From Sporomusa silvacetica DSM 10669 (GTDB lineage Bacteria; Bacillota; Negativicutes; Sporomusales; Sporomusaceae): a DNA stretch of 64,000 nt. The notes under the pieces are model-generated. The model was not told where the DNA came from. It did not search any database and worked only from the letters and a program-made list of their open reading frames with translations. Numbering within the stretch: position 1 is the stretch's first letter; every line of letters starts with the position of its first letter. The stretch covers positions 1 to 64,000 of the forward strand of contig NZ_LSLK01000059.1 of assembly GCF_002257705.1 (NCBI RefSeq). Reading direction: 5' to 3'. Both the position numbers and the translations under genes were made by a program. This document shows positions 27,786 through 34,584 of the stretch, in pieces.

Positions 27786-28220
27786 TCAGCCGGCTGCATT
27801 ACTATATTTCCATTTTGTCACACCTTGAATCACTTCATATTCCTCAATCGGCCAAATGATTTTTGCTTTATTAATTCTGAATCTATGGTCAGATGTGCTA
27901 TAAGGTTCAATTATTTTTTCAAAATTTTTAAAGTTACCATGCACTTGGTCTTTATACCCGGCACCAATATCGGCTCTAATAGTAGCCGTAAGGTCAAATT
28001 CATAAATATAATTAATATATTTGTCAGTATTGTTTGTAAAATAACCTTCAATAATAACGACATCTGTTGGATAGCCCTCGCTATTTAATACATAATGCAA
28101 ATCAGTTGTCGTCCAATCAAGCTTGTTTTCCGCTGCAGCATTTGCCGGCGCCAAACAATATGACCCTAAAACTACAACTAAGCAGACTAAAATTAATCGA
28201 ATATACTTTTTCATTTCCAT
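27786..28220 (-). CDS. exported protein of unknown function (144 aa)
   Basis: Signal peptide MKKYIRLILVCLVVVLGSYC with cleavage near APANAAA; the start is one of two close ATGs (28220 or 28214) after GGGTGG. The mature part is beta-rich (VVIIEGYFTNNTDKYINYIY, RFRINKAKIIWP), resembling small immunoglobulin-like exported domains such as those often annotated as SLAP-like. I do not assign a family. Confidence 0.55.
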   Translation of the reverse strand: MEMKKYIRLILVCLVVVLGSYCLAPANAAAENKLDWTTTDLHYVLNSEGYPTDVVIIEGYFTNNTDKYINYIYEFDLTATIRADIGAGYKDQVHGNFKNFEKIIEPYSTSDHRFRINKAKIIWPIEEYEVIQGVTKWKYSNAAG

Positions 28221-28276
28221 ACCACCCATCATTCATTATTTGATAGAATTTATCAAAGGTATGACTATAACCCAGC

Positions 28277-28657
28277 TCACCCCCGCCTTTCCGATTGCTC
28301 TAAAAGCGCCAGTCTATTCGGGAATAATTCCAGAATTATACTTTTTAAATCTTGGAAAGTTTCCACTTGCTCCTGACGCCAGGAGTAAATAAACGCCGCG
28401 CTGTTCTCAGGATTCAGGGCAATAACCGATATATCCGGTCGCTCCCGGTTTAGGGCGGCAACCCAATCCCGGTCGGCGCTGTCACTGTCAACGATGATAG
28501 CTACCGGTTGCGTCCTTCGCAGTATTGTCCTGATTTCGGTCGGATCGATGGTTTTTATGACCTGGAAATTGCCGTCGTCTCCCAGGTTTAAAGCCACTCC
28601 GGCCATGAATAGCGATTTCCCGCATAAGACAACAGAATACTTTTCCGCCATGTTCAT
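28277..28657 (-). CDS. stand-alone receiver-like protein (126 aa)
   Basis: The alternating strands and helices (VVLCGKSLFMAG, FQVIKTI, PVAIIVDSDSADRDW, ISVIALNP) follow a response-regulator receiver fold, with Asp residues at the end of strand 3 (DSDSAD), but the usual acidic pair at the N-terminus and the strand-5 Lys are not clear. It may be a pseudo-receiver. There is no output domain. It lies between the secreted-protein genes and the two-component pair, 100 bp from a long palindrome. Confidence 0.55.
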   Translation of the reverse strand: MNMAEKYSVVLCGKSLFMAGVALNLGDDGNFQVIKTIDPTEIRTILRRTQPVAIIVDSDSADRDWVAALNRERPDISVIALNPENSAAFIYSWRQEQVETFQDLKSIILELFPNRLALLEQSERRG

Positions 28658-28721
28658 TCCTTGTCCTCTATTTGGTATTTGCTTACAATGTTATCGTAGC
28701 AGATAGTAGCGCTTTTTTGCA

Positions 28722-28761
28722 CTCTCTAAAAGTATAGGGTCTATCCTATACTTTTAGAGAG
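28722..28761. repeat. 17-bp perfect palindrome upstream of the receiver-like gene
   Basis: CTCTCTAAAAGTATAGG and its exact complement flank a 6-nt loop. There is no T run, so it is not an ordinary terminator. It may be an operator, a transcript-processing stem or an element end. Confidence 0.55.
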
Positions 28762-28813
28762 GGAACAACCGTTTGGGAACTCTGAATTCTGAATACCGGA
28801 ACCTTTAAGTCAA

Positions 28814-28862
28814 CAAAAATCAAAGAACTGAGGATTTTATCACCTCAGTTCTTTGATTTTGA
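28814..28862 (-). terminator. rho-independent terminator of the two-component operon
   Basis: AAAATCAAAGAACTGAGG pairs perfectly with CCTCAGTTCTTTGATTTT around 9 nt, 25 nt past the response-regulator stop. T-rich ends make it usable in both directions. Confidence 0.8.
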
Positions 28863-28886
28863 GCAAGCATATATTACTTGAATAGA

Positions 28887-29561
28887 TCATTTCTTTCCGT
28901 TCGCCCCGGTCAGATTAGACTGAACCGCATAAGCAATAGCCTCGGCGCGGGTTTCCACATGCAACCGCTCCAATATTTCATGCAAATGATATTTAACGGT
29001 GTTCTCGCTAATGTTAAGAACTGCAGCCACCTGCTTATAGGCTAAGCCCCGGGCGATATGAATCAAAACCTCTTCCTGACGGAGCGTCAGTTGCTTTCTG
29101 GCCTTTTCCCCGTTTGTCAGTCCGGCGTCCGTTTTTTTATCCCTGTCAACAACAAACTCCTGCAGCAGCCGGTCGGCCAGCCCCGGTGAAAATACGGTTT
29201 CCCCTCTGGCCACCCCGGCTAAAAGTTCCAAAAAGGGTTTCGCCTCCAGGTTCTTAAGCATATATCCCGAGGCACCACTTTTAACGGCTTCAAACAACAG
29301 TTGGTCCTCATCAGTCATGGTCAGGATCACAATCTTAATTTCGGGAAATTCAGTTTTAATCAGGCGGGTGGCGCTCAGACCGTCGCAACCCGGCATTTGG
29401 ATGTCCATTAGCACCACATCAGGCTGCAGCTTCCGCACCGCCTCGACTGCTTCCGAACCGTCCCGGGCCGTCCCCACTACCGTAATACCGCTGGCGGCAA
29501 GCAGGCCCTGCAGCCCGCTCAAAAACAATGAATGGTCGTCAACCAGTAAAACTTTCATCAT
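28887..29561 (-). CDS. NarL/LuxR-family response regulator (224 aa)
   Basis: Receiver domain at about 1-120: VLLVDDHSLF (acidic pair), VVLMDIQMPGCDG (phospho-acceptor Asp near 54), VILTMTDED and GYMLKN (conserved Lys). A LuxR-type helix-turn-helix at about 155-215 has LTLRQEEVLIHIARGLAYKQ and SENTVKYHLHEIL. It is a DNA-binding transcription regulator phosphorylated by the kinase encoded just upstream; the ATG overlaps the kinase stop by 4 bp. The targets are unknown. The adjacent secreted-protein genes are candidates. Confidence 0.93.
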   Translation of the reverse strand: MMKVLLVDDHSLFLSGLQGLLAASGITVVGTARDGSEAVEAVRKLQPDVVLMDIQMPGCDGLSATRLIKTEFPEIKIVILTMTDEDQLLFEAVKSGASGYMLKNLEAKPFLELLAGVARGETVFSPGLADRLLQEFVVDRDKKTDAGLTNGEKARKQLTLRQEEVLIHIARGLAYKQVAAVLNISENTVKYHLHEILERLHVETRAEAIAYAVQSNLTGANGKK

Positions 29562-31249
29562 AGCTGTCCTTTCTGCAGTGGTATCTCAACTGTTACCATC
29601 GTCCCCTGCTTAGGTACGGACCGCACCGTGCAGGTTCCGCCAATTTCCGCGGCCCGTTCCCGGATGATGTTGAGGCCGAATTTAGCAGGATCAGTTTGGA
29701 TGTTCTTGCTGTCAAAGCCGCAACCGTCGTCTTCCATCGTGACCACCAGCCGGTCGGCGGCAAAAGTAAATGTGACATTGATATTGCTGGCCCCGGCATG
29801 TTTCCGGGTATTGGACAAAGTTTCTTGGACGATACGCAGTAAATGAACTTCCGCTGCCGGTAAAATCCATCTCGGCGGCATAGCCTGCGGACCGACATAG
29901 GCAGTGGCAATACCGGACATTTTTTGGAATTGGCTCAGCCACTCCGGTAATTTTTCAAAAAATTCCCAGCCCTTGGCGGCAATCTTTAAGCCGGTAATGG
30001 ATTCACGCACATCCAAAAAAGATGCGTCGGCGGCTTGGGCCAAGCTTTCCAATTGCGCCATCGCTTCAGTCAACCGCCCGTTTTGCAGCAATATCTTGAT
30101 CGTTTGGGTCTGTATTTTAACGCAGCCGGGAAACTGCCCCTGAACATCATGCAGCTCCCGTCCCAGCCGTTCCCGTTCCGTCAGGACGGACAATGCTTTT
30201 TCTTGCTCAACCATTTTGGCCTGATCCTGTTTTTGGCGGGTAATATCCTTAAGCAAGATAATGCGCCCGAGAAAACGGTCCGGCGCTGTTTGCAAAGGGA
30301 TTCTACTCAACTGATAATAGCAATTCCCTTCCGGATACTCCCGCACTGCCTCCACGATTTTAACCCCATGTCTGCCGTCAACCTCAGCCAACGCCGGCCA
30401 GGCGATGGCACTTGCTTGCAGTTGGCCGCCCGCAGCCGCCGGTAACCCGTTGAGCATTTGTTTCGCCGCCGGATTCATATCCACAATACAATCTTGTTCA
30501 TCAATGACCAGCAGACCATCAATCATGTGCCGGGCAGCCACATCCTGAGCCAGGGGCAAGATGCTGTAAAACCGCCACCGGTAATAGAGCCAGACGACAA
30601 TCGCGCTACTGAGCAAAAACGCCCACGGCAGCGGTTCAATAAAATGGCTACCCGAAAACCGCCAAAGAATATGGCCGGCCACAGAGGTTAAACCGGCTAT
30701 CGTAAACCACAAGGCCTGTTTCCGGCGCAATCCGGCGGTAATGAGCACCCAACGCACATTTAATACCGTGTTTAAGATACATAATAAATATCCATATATC
30801 ATCACCGCCCGGTCGACCGGCCCGACGACAGCTTTTATTGTCCGGCCGTCCAGCCAGACATCCCGCCAATGCAGCCCGTGCCAATTTGACAGCATGGCCA
30901 GCCACAGGCAGACCATAATCCCGAAAATAGAATACTTCACAACCGACGGTATTATTTTTTCTTGTTGACTAACCTGCAAAACAAATACAAACCAAAGATA
31001 CAGTATTAAGCCAACGGTAATTTGCTGAAGTTTAACCCAGAACAATTTCGCCGGCAGTTCCGTGCTCATGCTGACCAGAACCAAAGACAGAAGAAGGACG
31101 CCTTTACTTACCAGCATAATAACCTGCGTCACGGCACCCGGCATCTTACGAAACTGCCATGCATAAATCGCCAGAGCCTCAAGAACCGCAATCGTAACCA
31201 TATAGAACCAGATGTTGTCGCCAAGAGGATAATTAAGACTCCTAACCAC
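29558..31249 (-). CDS. membrane sensor histidine kinase, 7TM-PAS-HisKA_3 (563 aa)
   Basis: Six to seven membrane helices fill about 1-240 (histidine kinase N-terminal 7TM type), a PAS domain follows at about 245-350 (GLLVIDEQDCIVDMNPAA), then a HisKA_3 dimerisation helix with RLGRELHDVQGQ (phospho-His near 370) and an HATPase domain with VQETLSNTRKHA (N box), DDGCGFD (G1) and FGLNIIRERAAEIGG (G2). It phosphorylates the NarL-type regulator encoded 4 bp downstream. The unknown ligand is probably sensed in the membrane or at the PAS domain. Confidence 0.92.
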   Translation of the reverse strand: MVRSLNYPLGDNIWFYMVTIAVLEALAIYAWQFRKMPGAVTQVIMLVSKGVLLLSLVLVSMSTELPAKLFWVKLQQITVGLILYLWFVFVLQVSQQEKIIPSVVKYSIFGIMVCLWLAMLSNWHGLHWRDVWLDGRTIKAVVGPVDRAVMIYGYLLCILNTVLNVRWVLITAGLRRKQALWFTIAGLTSVAGHILWRFSGSHFIEPLPWAFLLSSAIVVWLYYRWRFYSILPLAQDVAARHMIDGLLVIDEQDCIVDMNPAAKQMLNGLPAAAGGQLQASAIAWPALAEVDGRHGVKIVEAVREYPEGNCYYQLSRIPLQTAPDRFLGRIILLKDITRQKQDQAKMVEQEKALSVLTERERLGRELHDVQGQFPGCVKIQTQTIKILLQNGRLTEAMAQLESLAQAADASFLDVRESITGLKIAAKGWEFFEKLPEWLSQFQKMSGIATAYVGPQAMPPRWILPAAEVHLLRIVQETLSNTRKHAGASNINVTFTFAADRLVVTMEDDGCGFDSKNIQTDPAKFGLNIIRERAAEIGGTCTVRSVPKQGTMVTVEIPLQKGQL

Positions 31250-31309
31250 GCAGGTGATACCTTCCTCTCAAATTACTACTAGATACTTGCCATAATAATT
31301 AATTCCCAT

Positions 31310-31364
31310 AAAAATAGCGAAATCCTGCAATATTTTAAGTAATTTGCAGGATTTTGCTATTTTT
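31310..31364. terminator. long hairpin upstream of the kinase gene
   Basis: AAAAATAGC-AAATCCTGCAA pairs with TTTGCAGGATTTTGCTATTTTT around a short loop. T runs flank both sides. It separates the kinase promoter from the tmRNA 3' region and may block readthrough. Confidence 0.65.
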
Positions 31365-31680
31365 AATGGCTCAAACCGAGGTTTCTTACCAACTAATTCT
31401 ATCTATACTTGGAAAAGCTGAATTTCTTGTTTTTAGTTGGTGTGCTTGATTCAGCAGTTTTTCAACCCCGCTGATTACCGAATGTATAGGTTACTCCTAA
31501 TCATGTCATACCAGGATCAGCAAAATTAACATGCGCTTTCATCCATGTTGAATTCTCATGACCCCTATGAAAAATGGTCGTTTTGCATGACTGGTAATTC
31601 CGTGTAAAATATCCAAAGCAGGTTCATAGCTGCTAAGCTGCTTTTTCTCATGGAACTATAAGCTACAAGTTCATATTTAC
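31365..31680. other. no recognisable feature
   Basis: No open frame of note with a ribosome-binding site, and no clear RNA fold. Short patches on the minus strand look like eroded coding sequence but none is identifiable. Confidence 0.35.
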
Positions 31681-31756
31681 TGGTGGAGTGAGAAACCAAT
31701 ACATACAAAGCAAAAAACCGCCATCCATCTGCTAAAATACAGATAAATAGCGGCTT
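31681..31756 (-). terminator. ssrA: tmRNA terminator followed by a repeat tail
   Basis: Downstream of tmRNA, GCCGCTATTTATCTG pairs with CAGATGGATGGCGG and is followed by TTTTTT (31712-31756). Further on, 31681-31692 reads CTCACTCCACCA on the minus strand, a variant of the tmRNA 3' end. The hairpin-plus-tail layout is repeated at 24.4-24.5 kb. Confidence 0.7.
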
Positions 31757-31795
31757 CTAAGTCTTGAATTTTCTTCTAAAAAATCCGGATTTACA

Positions 31796-32141
31796 TGGTG
31801 GAGGCGAGGAGAATCGAACTCCTGTCCAAGAGCATTACTGCATAGACTTCTCCGAGCGCAGTCAGTGATTTAAATTTCGCACCGTCGCCGCCCACTAACA
31901 GGCTGCTCTGGCGCTATCTCGATAAAATTTCCCAGTCAGCTCTCCGAGAATTGAGCTTCAGGTATCCCACTAAATGACGTCCTATCCTAGGCCGCGGGAG
32001 TGCGCAGGTAGAACGTTAGCATTAAGCTGCTAAAGCGTAATCTTCGTTTGCGTTTACAATTTTCCACCGTGTTGACGGGCTGATGGAACCCCGGCTCGCT
32101 ATCTATACCATAACTACCCCTGTCGAAACCAGTACGCCCCC
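31796..32141 (-). ncRNA. ssrA: transfer-messenger RNA
   Basis: The 346-nt RNA starts GGGGGCG and ends CGCCTCCACCA, and these pair as the acceptor stem with encoded CCA. The 5' region has TACTGGTTTCGACAGGGG, and the T-arm contains GGAGTTCGATTCTCC. The tag frame at 32051-32022 reads GCA AAC GAA GAT TAC GCT TTA GCA GCT TAA, giving ANEDYALAA. tmRNA acts with SmpB to free stalled ribosomes and tag the nascent protein for proteolysis. The open frame on this strand (31987-32253) is not a protein gene. Confidence 0.97.
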
Positions 32142-32152
32142 GTATTTTTTTC

Positions 32153-32303
32153 ATCCAGATGGGAAAGTATAACTTTCCCTGGATTGAACGACTAAGGCTT
32201 CTGCCGGCGACGCACCCGGATGGTGCTAGTGCCGATTGCGCCATGGATGGCATAGCAATTCGGCCGTCCTAAAGGACTTGGCATAAGCCAAGTCTTATCT
32301 TAA
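32153..32303. repeat. single inverted copy of the 91-bp repeat, upstream of tmRNA, with a 53-bp insertion
   Basis: The plus strand carries GGAAAGTATAACTTTCC, GGATTGAACGACTAAGGC, GCCGGCG, then about 53 extra bases, then GTCCTAAAGGACTTGGC and ATAAGCCAAGTCTTATCTTA. This is the reverse complement of the unit in the tandem array at 33460-33916. It occupies the tmRNA promoter region. Confidence 0.8.
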
Positions 32304-32490
32304 ATACCTGGGATGGTGTTTAGCTGCAAACGTTTATACACTTCATTACTAACTTATTATATCATAAAGCTTGAATACCGCCAAATAAATCTTTTTTCCA
32401 GTATATCTTTTCCCCAACTCTATATTATATTCGAGTACAGGAGAAATTTTCTCTGCTGCCGAATATATTGCAATTAAGGGGTGATTAGGT

Positions 32491-33411
32491 TTGAATCAAC
32501 AACACACTGGCGCGTTGCTGGTCGCAGTATCGGCTGCTGGCTTCGCTACTTTGCCCATTTTTATTAAGTTCGCCTACGCCGCCGGGGCCAGTACGATTAC
32601 GATCCTGGCCGGGCGTTTTGTTTTGGCCGCAATCTGTTTAGCTATACTGCTCAAATGGCGCGGAATCTCGCTGATGATTGATAAAGCTCTAATGATCCGA
32701 CTAGCGCTTTTAGGCGGCATGGGTTATGGTTCGATGTCAATGCTGTATGCTATGACGCTAAAATATGTGCCTGCGTCGCTGGCGGCCATGCTGCTGTACA
32801 CTTATCCGGCGATAGTCAGCGTACTGTCTTTTTTTATTGGTGATGAAAAGTATACTTGGCAAAAGGGGTTGGCGCTGACGGTTTGCTTTTCCGGCTTATT
32901 CCTTGTTCTTGGCGTATCCCTTGACAATGTCAGTATGCTTGGCTTTGTTTTGGGCTTGGGCTCTGCGCTGGTCTATTCCTTTTACATCGTTATTGGCAAT
33001 CGCCTGCTGAAAAACACAAACCCGCTGGTTACCACTACTTATGTCTGTACCTCTACTGCTATCGTTTTCCTAGTAATCGGCATAACGACTGATTCCCTAA
33101 ATTGGAGCTTGCCGGTGACTGGTTGGCTATCAATTATCGGCATCGCACTACTGCCAACCATTGTGGGAATTGTGGGTTTTTTCGCTGGTATAAGCCATGT
33201 TGGCGCTACTAATGCGTCCATTATCAGTACGCTGGAGCCAATCATAACCGTACTATTATCGGTGGCTTTGCTTAATGAAAAGATAACACCGCTGCAGGTA
33301 AGCGGCGGCATTCTGATTCTTGGCAGTATTGTATTTTTACAACTCTGGGCTGGAAAAAGTGAGAGCCCACAAAGAGATTTGACGCTTGCAATCGAAGAGC
33401 AACAGGATTGA
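32491..33411 (+). CDS. DMT-family transporter, EamA type (306 aa)
   Basis: A ten-helix inner-membrane transporter made of two EamA repeats (about 8-140 and 150-285). Recognisable segments are YVPASLAAMLLYTYPAIVSV in the first repeat and SIISTLEPIITVLLSVALLN in the second, the conserved Pro-containing helix 4/9 motif. The family moves small metabolites, often exporting amino acids. The TTG start follows AAGGGGTG. It is the only plus-strand gene between smpB and ssrA, which are usually neighbours, and copies of the 91-bp repeat lie on both sides, so it looks inserted. Confidence 0.88.
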   Translation: MNQQHTGALLVAVSAAGFATLPIFIKFAYAAGASTITILAGRFVLAAICLAILLKWRGISLMIDKALMIRLALLGGMGYGSMSMLYAMTLKYVPASLAAMLLYTYPAIVSVLSFFIGDEKYTWQKGLALTVCFSGLFLVLGVSLDNVSMLGFVLGLGSALVYSFYIVIGNRLLKNTNPLVTTTYVCTSTAIVFLVIGITTDSLNWSLPVTGWLSIIGIALLPTIVGIVGFFAGISHVGATNASIISTLEPIITVLLSVALLNEKITPLQVSGGILILGSIVFLQLWAGKSESPQRDLTLAIEEQQD

Positions 33412-33459
33412 AATCGCCACGCCGCTCTTCCTCGCGATGACCGCCCGCCTGATGCGACA

Positions 33460-33916
33460 GATAAGATAAGACTTGGCTTATGCCAAGCCCTTTAGGACGC
33501 CGGCAAAAGCCTTAGTCGTTCAATCCAGGGAAAGTTATACTTTCCATCTGGATAAGATAAGACTTGGCTTATGCCAAGCCCTTTAGGACGCCGGCAAAAG
33601 CCTTAGTCGTTCAATCCAGGGAAAGTTATACTTTCCATCTGGATAAGATAAGACTTGGCTTATGCCAAGCCCTTTAGGACGCCGGCAAAAGCCTTAGTCG
33701 TTCAATCCAGGGAAAGTTATACTTTCCATCTGGATAAGATAAGACTTGGCTTATGCCAAGCCCTTTAGGACGCCGGCAAAAGCCTTAGTCGTTCAATCCA
33801 GGGAAAGTTATACTTTCCATCTGGATAAGATAAGACTTGGCTTGTGCCAAGTCCTGTAGGACGCCGGCAAAGGCCTTAGTCGTTCAATCCAGGGAAAGTT
33901 TTATACTTTCCAGCTG
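33460..33916 (+). repeat. five tandem copies of a 91-bp structured repeat
   Basis: Units start at 33460, 33551, 33642, 33733 and 33824, exactly 91 bp apart. The first four are almost identical; the fifth has about ten changes. Each contains two stem-loops, ACTTGGCTTATGCCAAG and GGAAAGTTATACTTTCC, with a linker containing CCTTAGTCGTTCAATCC. It lies 14 bp past the smpB stop. There are no spacers of variable sequence, so it is not CRISPR. Confidence 0.95.
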
Positions 33917-33930
33917 GACAAAAAGAACGG

Positions 33931-34401
33931 CTATTCCTTTTGTCTATCGCGCAGCGTCCGTTCCATGTCGCGTTTGGCATCCCGCTCGGCAAGATCCTGA
34001 CGTTTATCGTAAGTATGCTTACCTGTAGCAAGTCCTAGTTCAACTTTCACTTTACCTCTGGTAAAATACAGCTTGAGCGGCACCAATGTGTAGCCTTTTT
34101 CTTTGGTTTTTCCGATTAATTTATTGATTTCGTACCGATGCATCAAAAGCTTCCGGGTACGCAGTGGTTCGTGATTAAAACGGTTACCCTGCTCATAAGG
34201 ACTGATATGCATGTTATGCAGCATGATTTCAGCATTATCAATCCGGGCATAGGAATCTTTAAGATTGGCCTTGCCGGCGCGGAGTGATTTGACTTCGGTG
34301 CCGGTAAGCGCAATTCCAGCTTCATAGGTTTCATGGATATGATAATCGTGGCGGGCCTTTCGGTTTTCCGCCGCAATTTTTATGCCAGCCTCTTTGGCCA
34401 T
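33931..34401 (-). CDS. smpB: SsrA-binding protein SmpB (156 aa)
   Basis: Binds the tRNA-like end of tmRNA and brings it to stalled ribosomes. The core has ARHDYHIHETYEAGIALTGT and EVKSLRAGKANLKDSY, then HISPYEQGNRFNHEP and RKLLMHRYEINKL. The basic C-terminal tail (KRQDLAERDAKRDMERTLRD) inserts in the mRNA channel. The start at 34401 follows GAGGTGAG; the three-codon-longer alternative is unlikely. A promoter lies directly upstream, so it can be transcribed apart from rnr. Confidence 0.97.
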   Translation of the reverse strand: MAKEAGIKIAAENRKARHDYHIHETYEAGIALTGTEVKSLRAGKANLKDSYARIDNAEIMLHNMHISPYEQGNRFNHEPLRTRKLLMHRYEINKLIGKTKEKGYTLVPLKLYFTRGKVKVELGLATGKHTYDKRQDLAERDAKRDMERTLRDRQKE

Positions 34402-34437
34402 ACTTCTCACCTCGTAGAATCCTGCTAATACATATTA

Positions 34438-34466
34438 ATTGTATAGTATCTGCTACTATACGTCAA
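34438..34466 (-). promoter_or_regulatory. smpB promoter overlapping a palindrome
   Basis: TTGACG, 17 bp, TACAAT on the minus strand, about 37 bp upstream of the smpB ATG: a sigma-A-type promoter. GTATAGTA-TCTGC-TACTATAC (34441-34461) fills the spacer as an 8-bp inverted repeat, the classic place for a repressor. Confidence 0.6.
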
Positions 34467-34584
34467 TTGGTTTGGCCCGAAAGGGAGAATGACGAAGTGA
34501 GATTGCCACACTCATGCTGCAATGACCGACTTACGTTCACTGCAAGCGCGGTGGAGTTAGCCTGATAGCTGGGAGGTTGCTGGA

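Noticed and set aside
31987..32253. 88-aa open frame on the minus strand
   Set aside because: It lies across the tmRNA and its promoter repeat. The RNA features fully explain the sequence.
33460..33916. CRISPR array
   Set aside because: Units are contiguous 91-mers with no variable spacers, and no cas genes are present.
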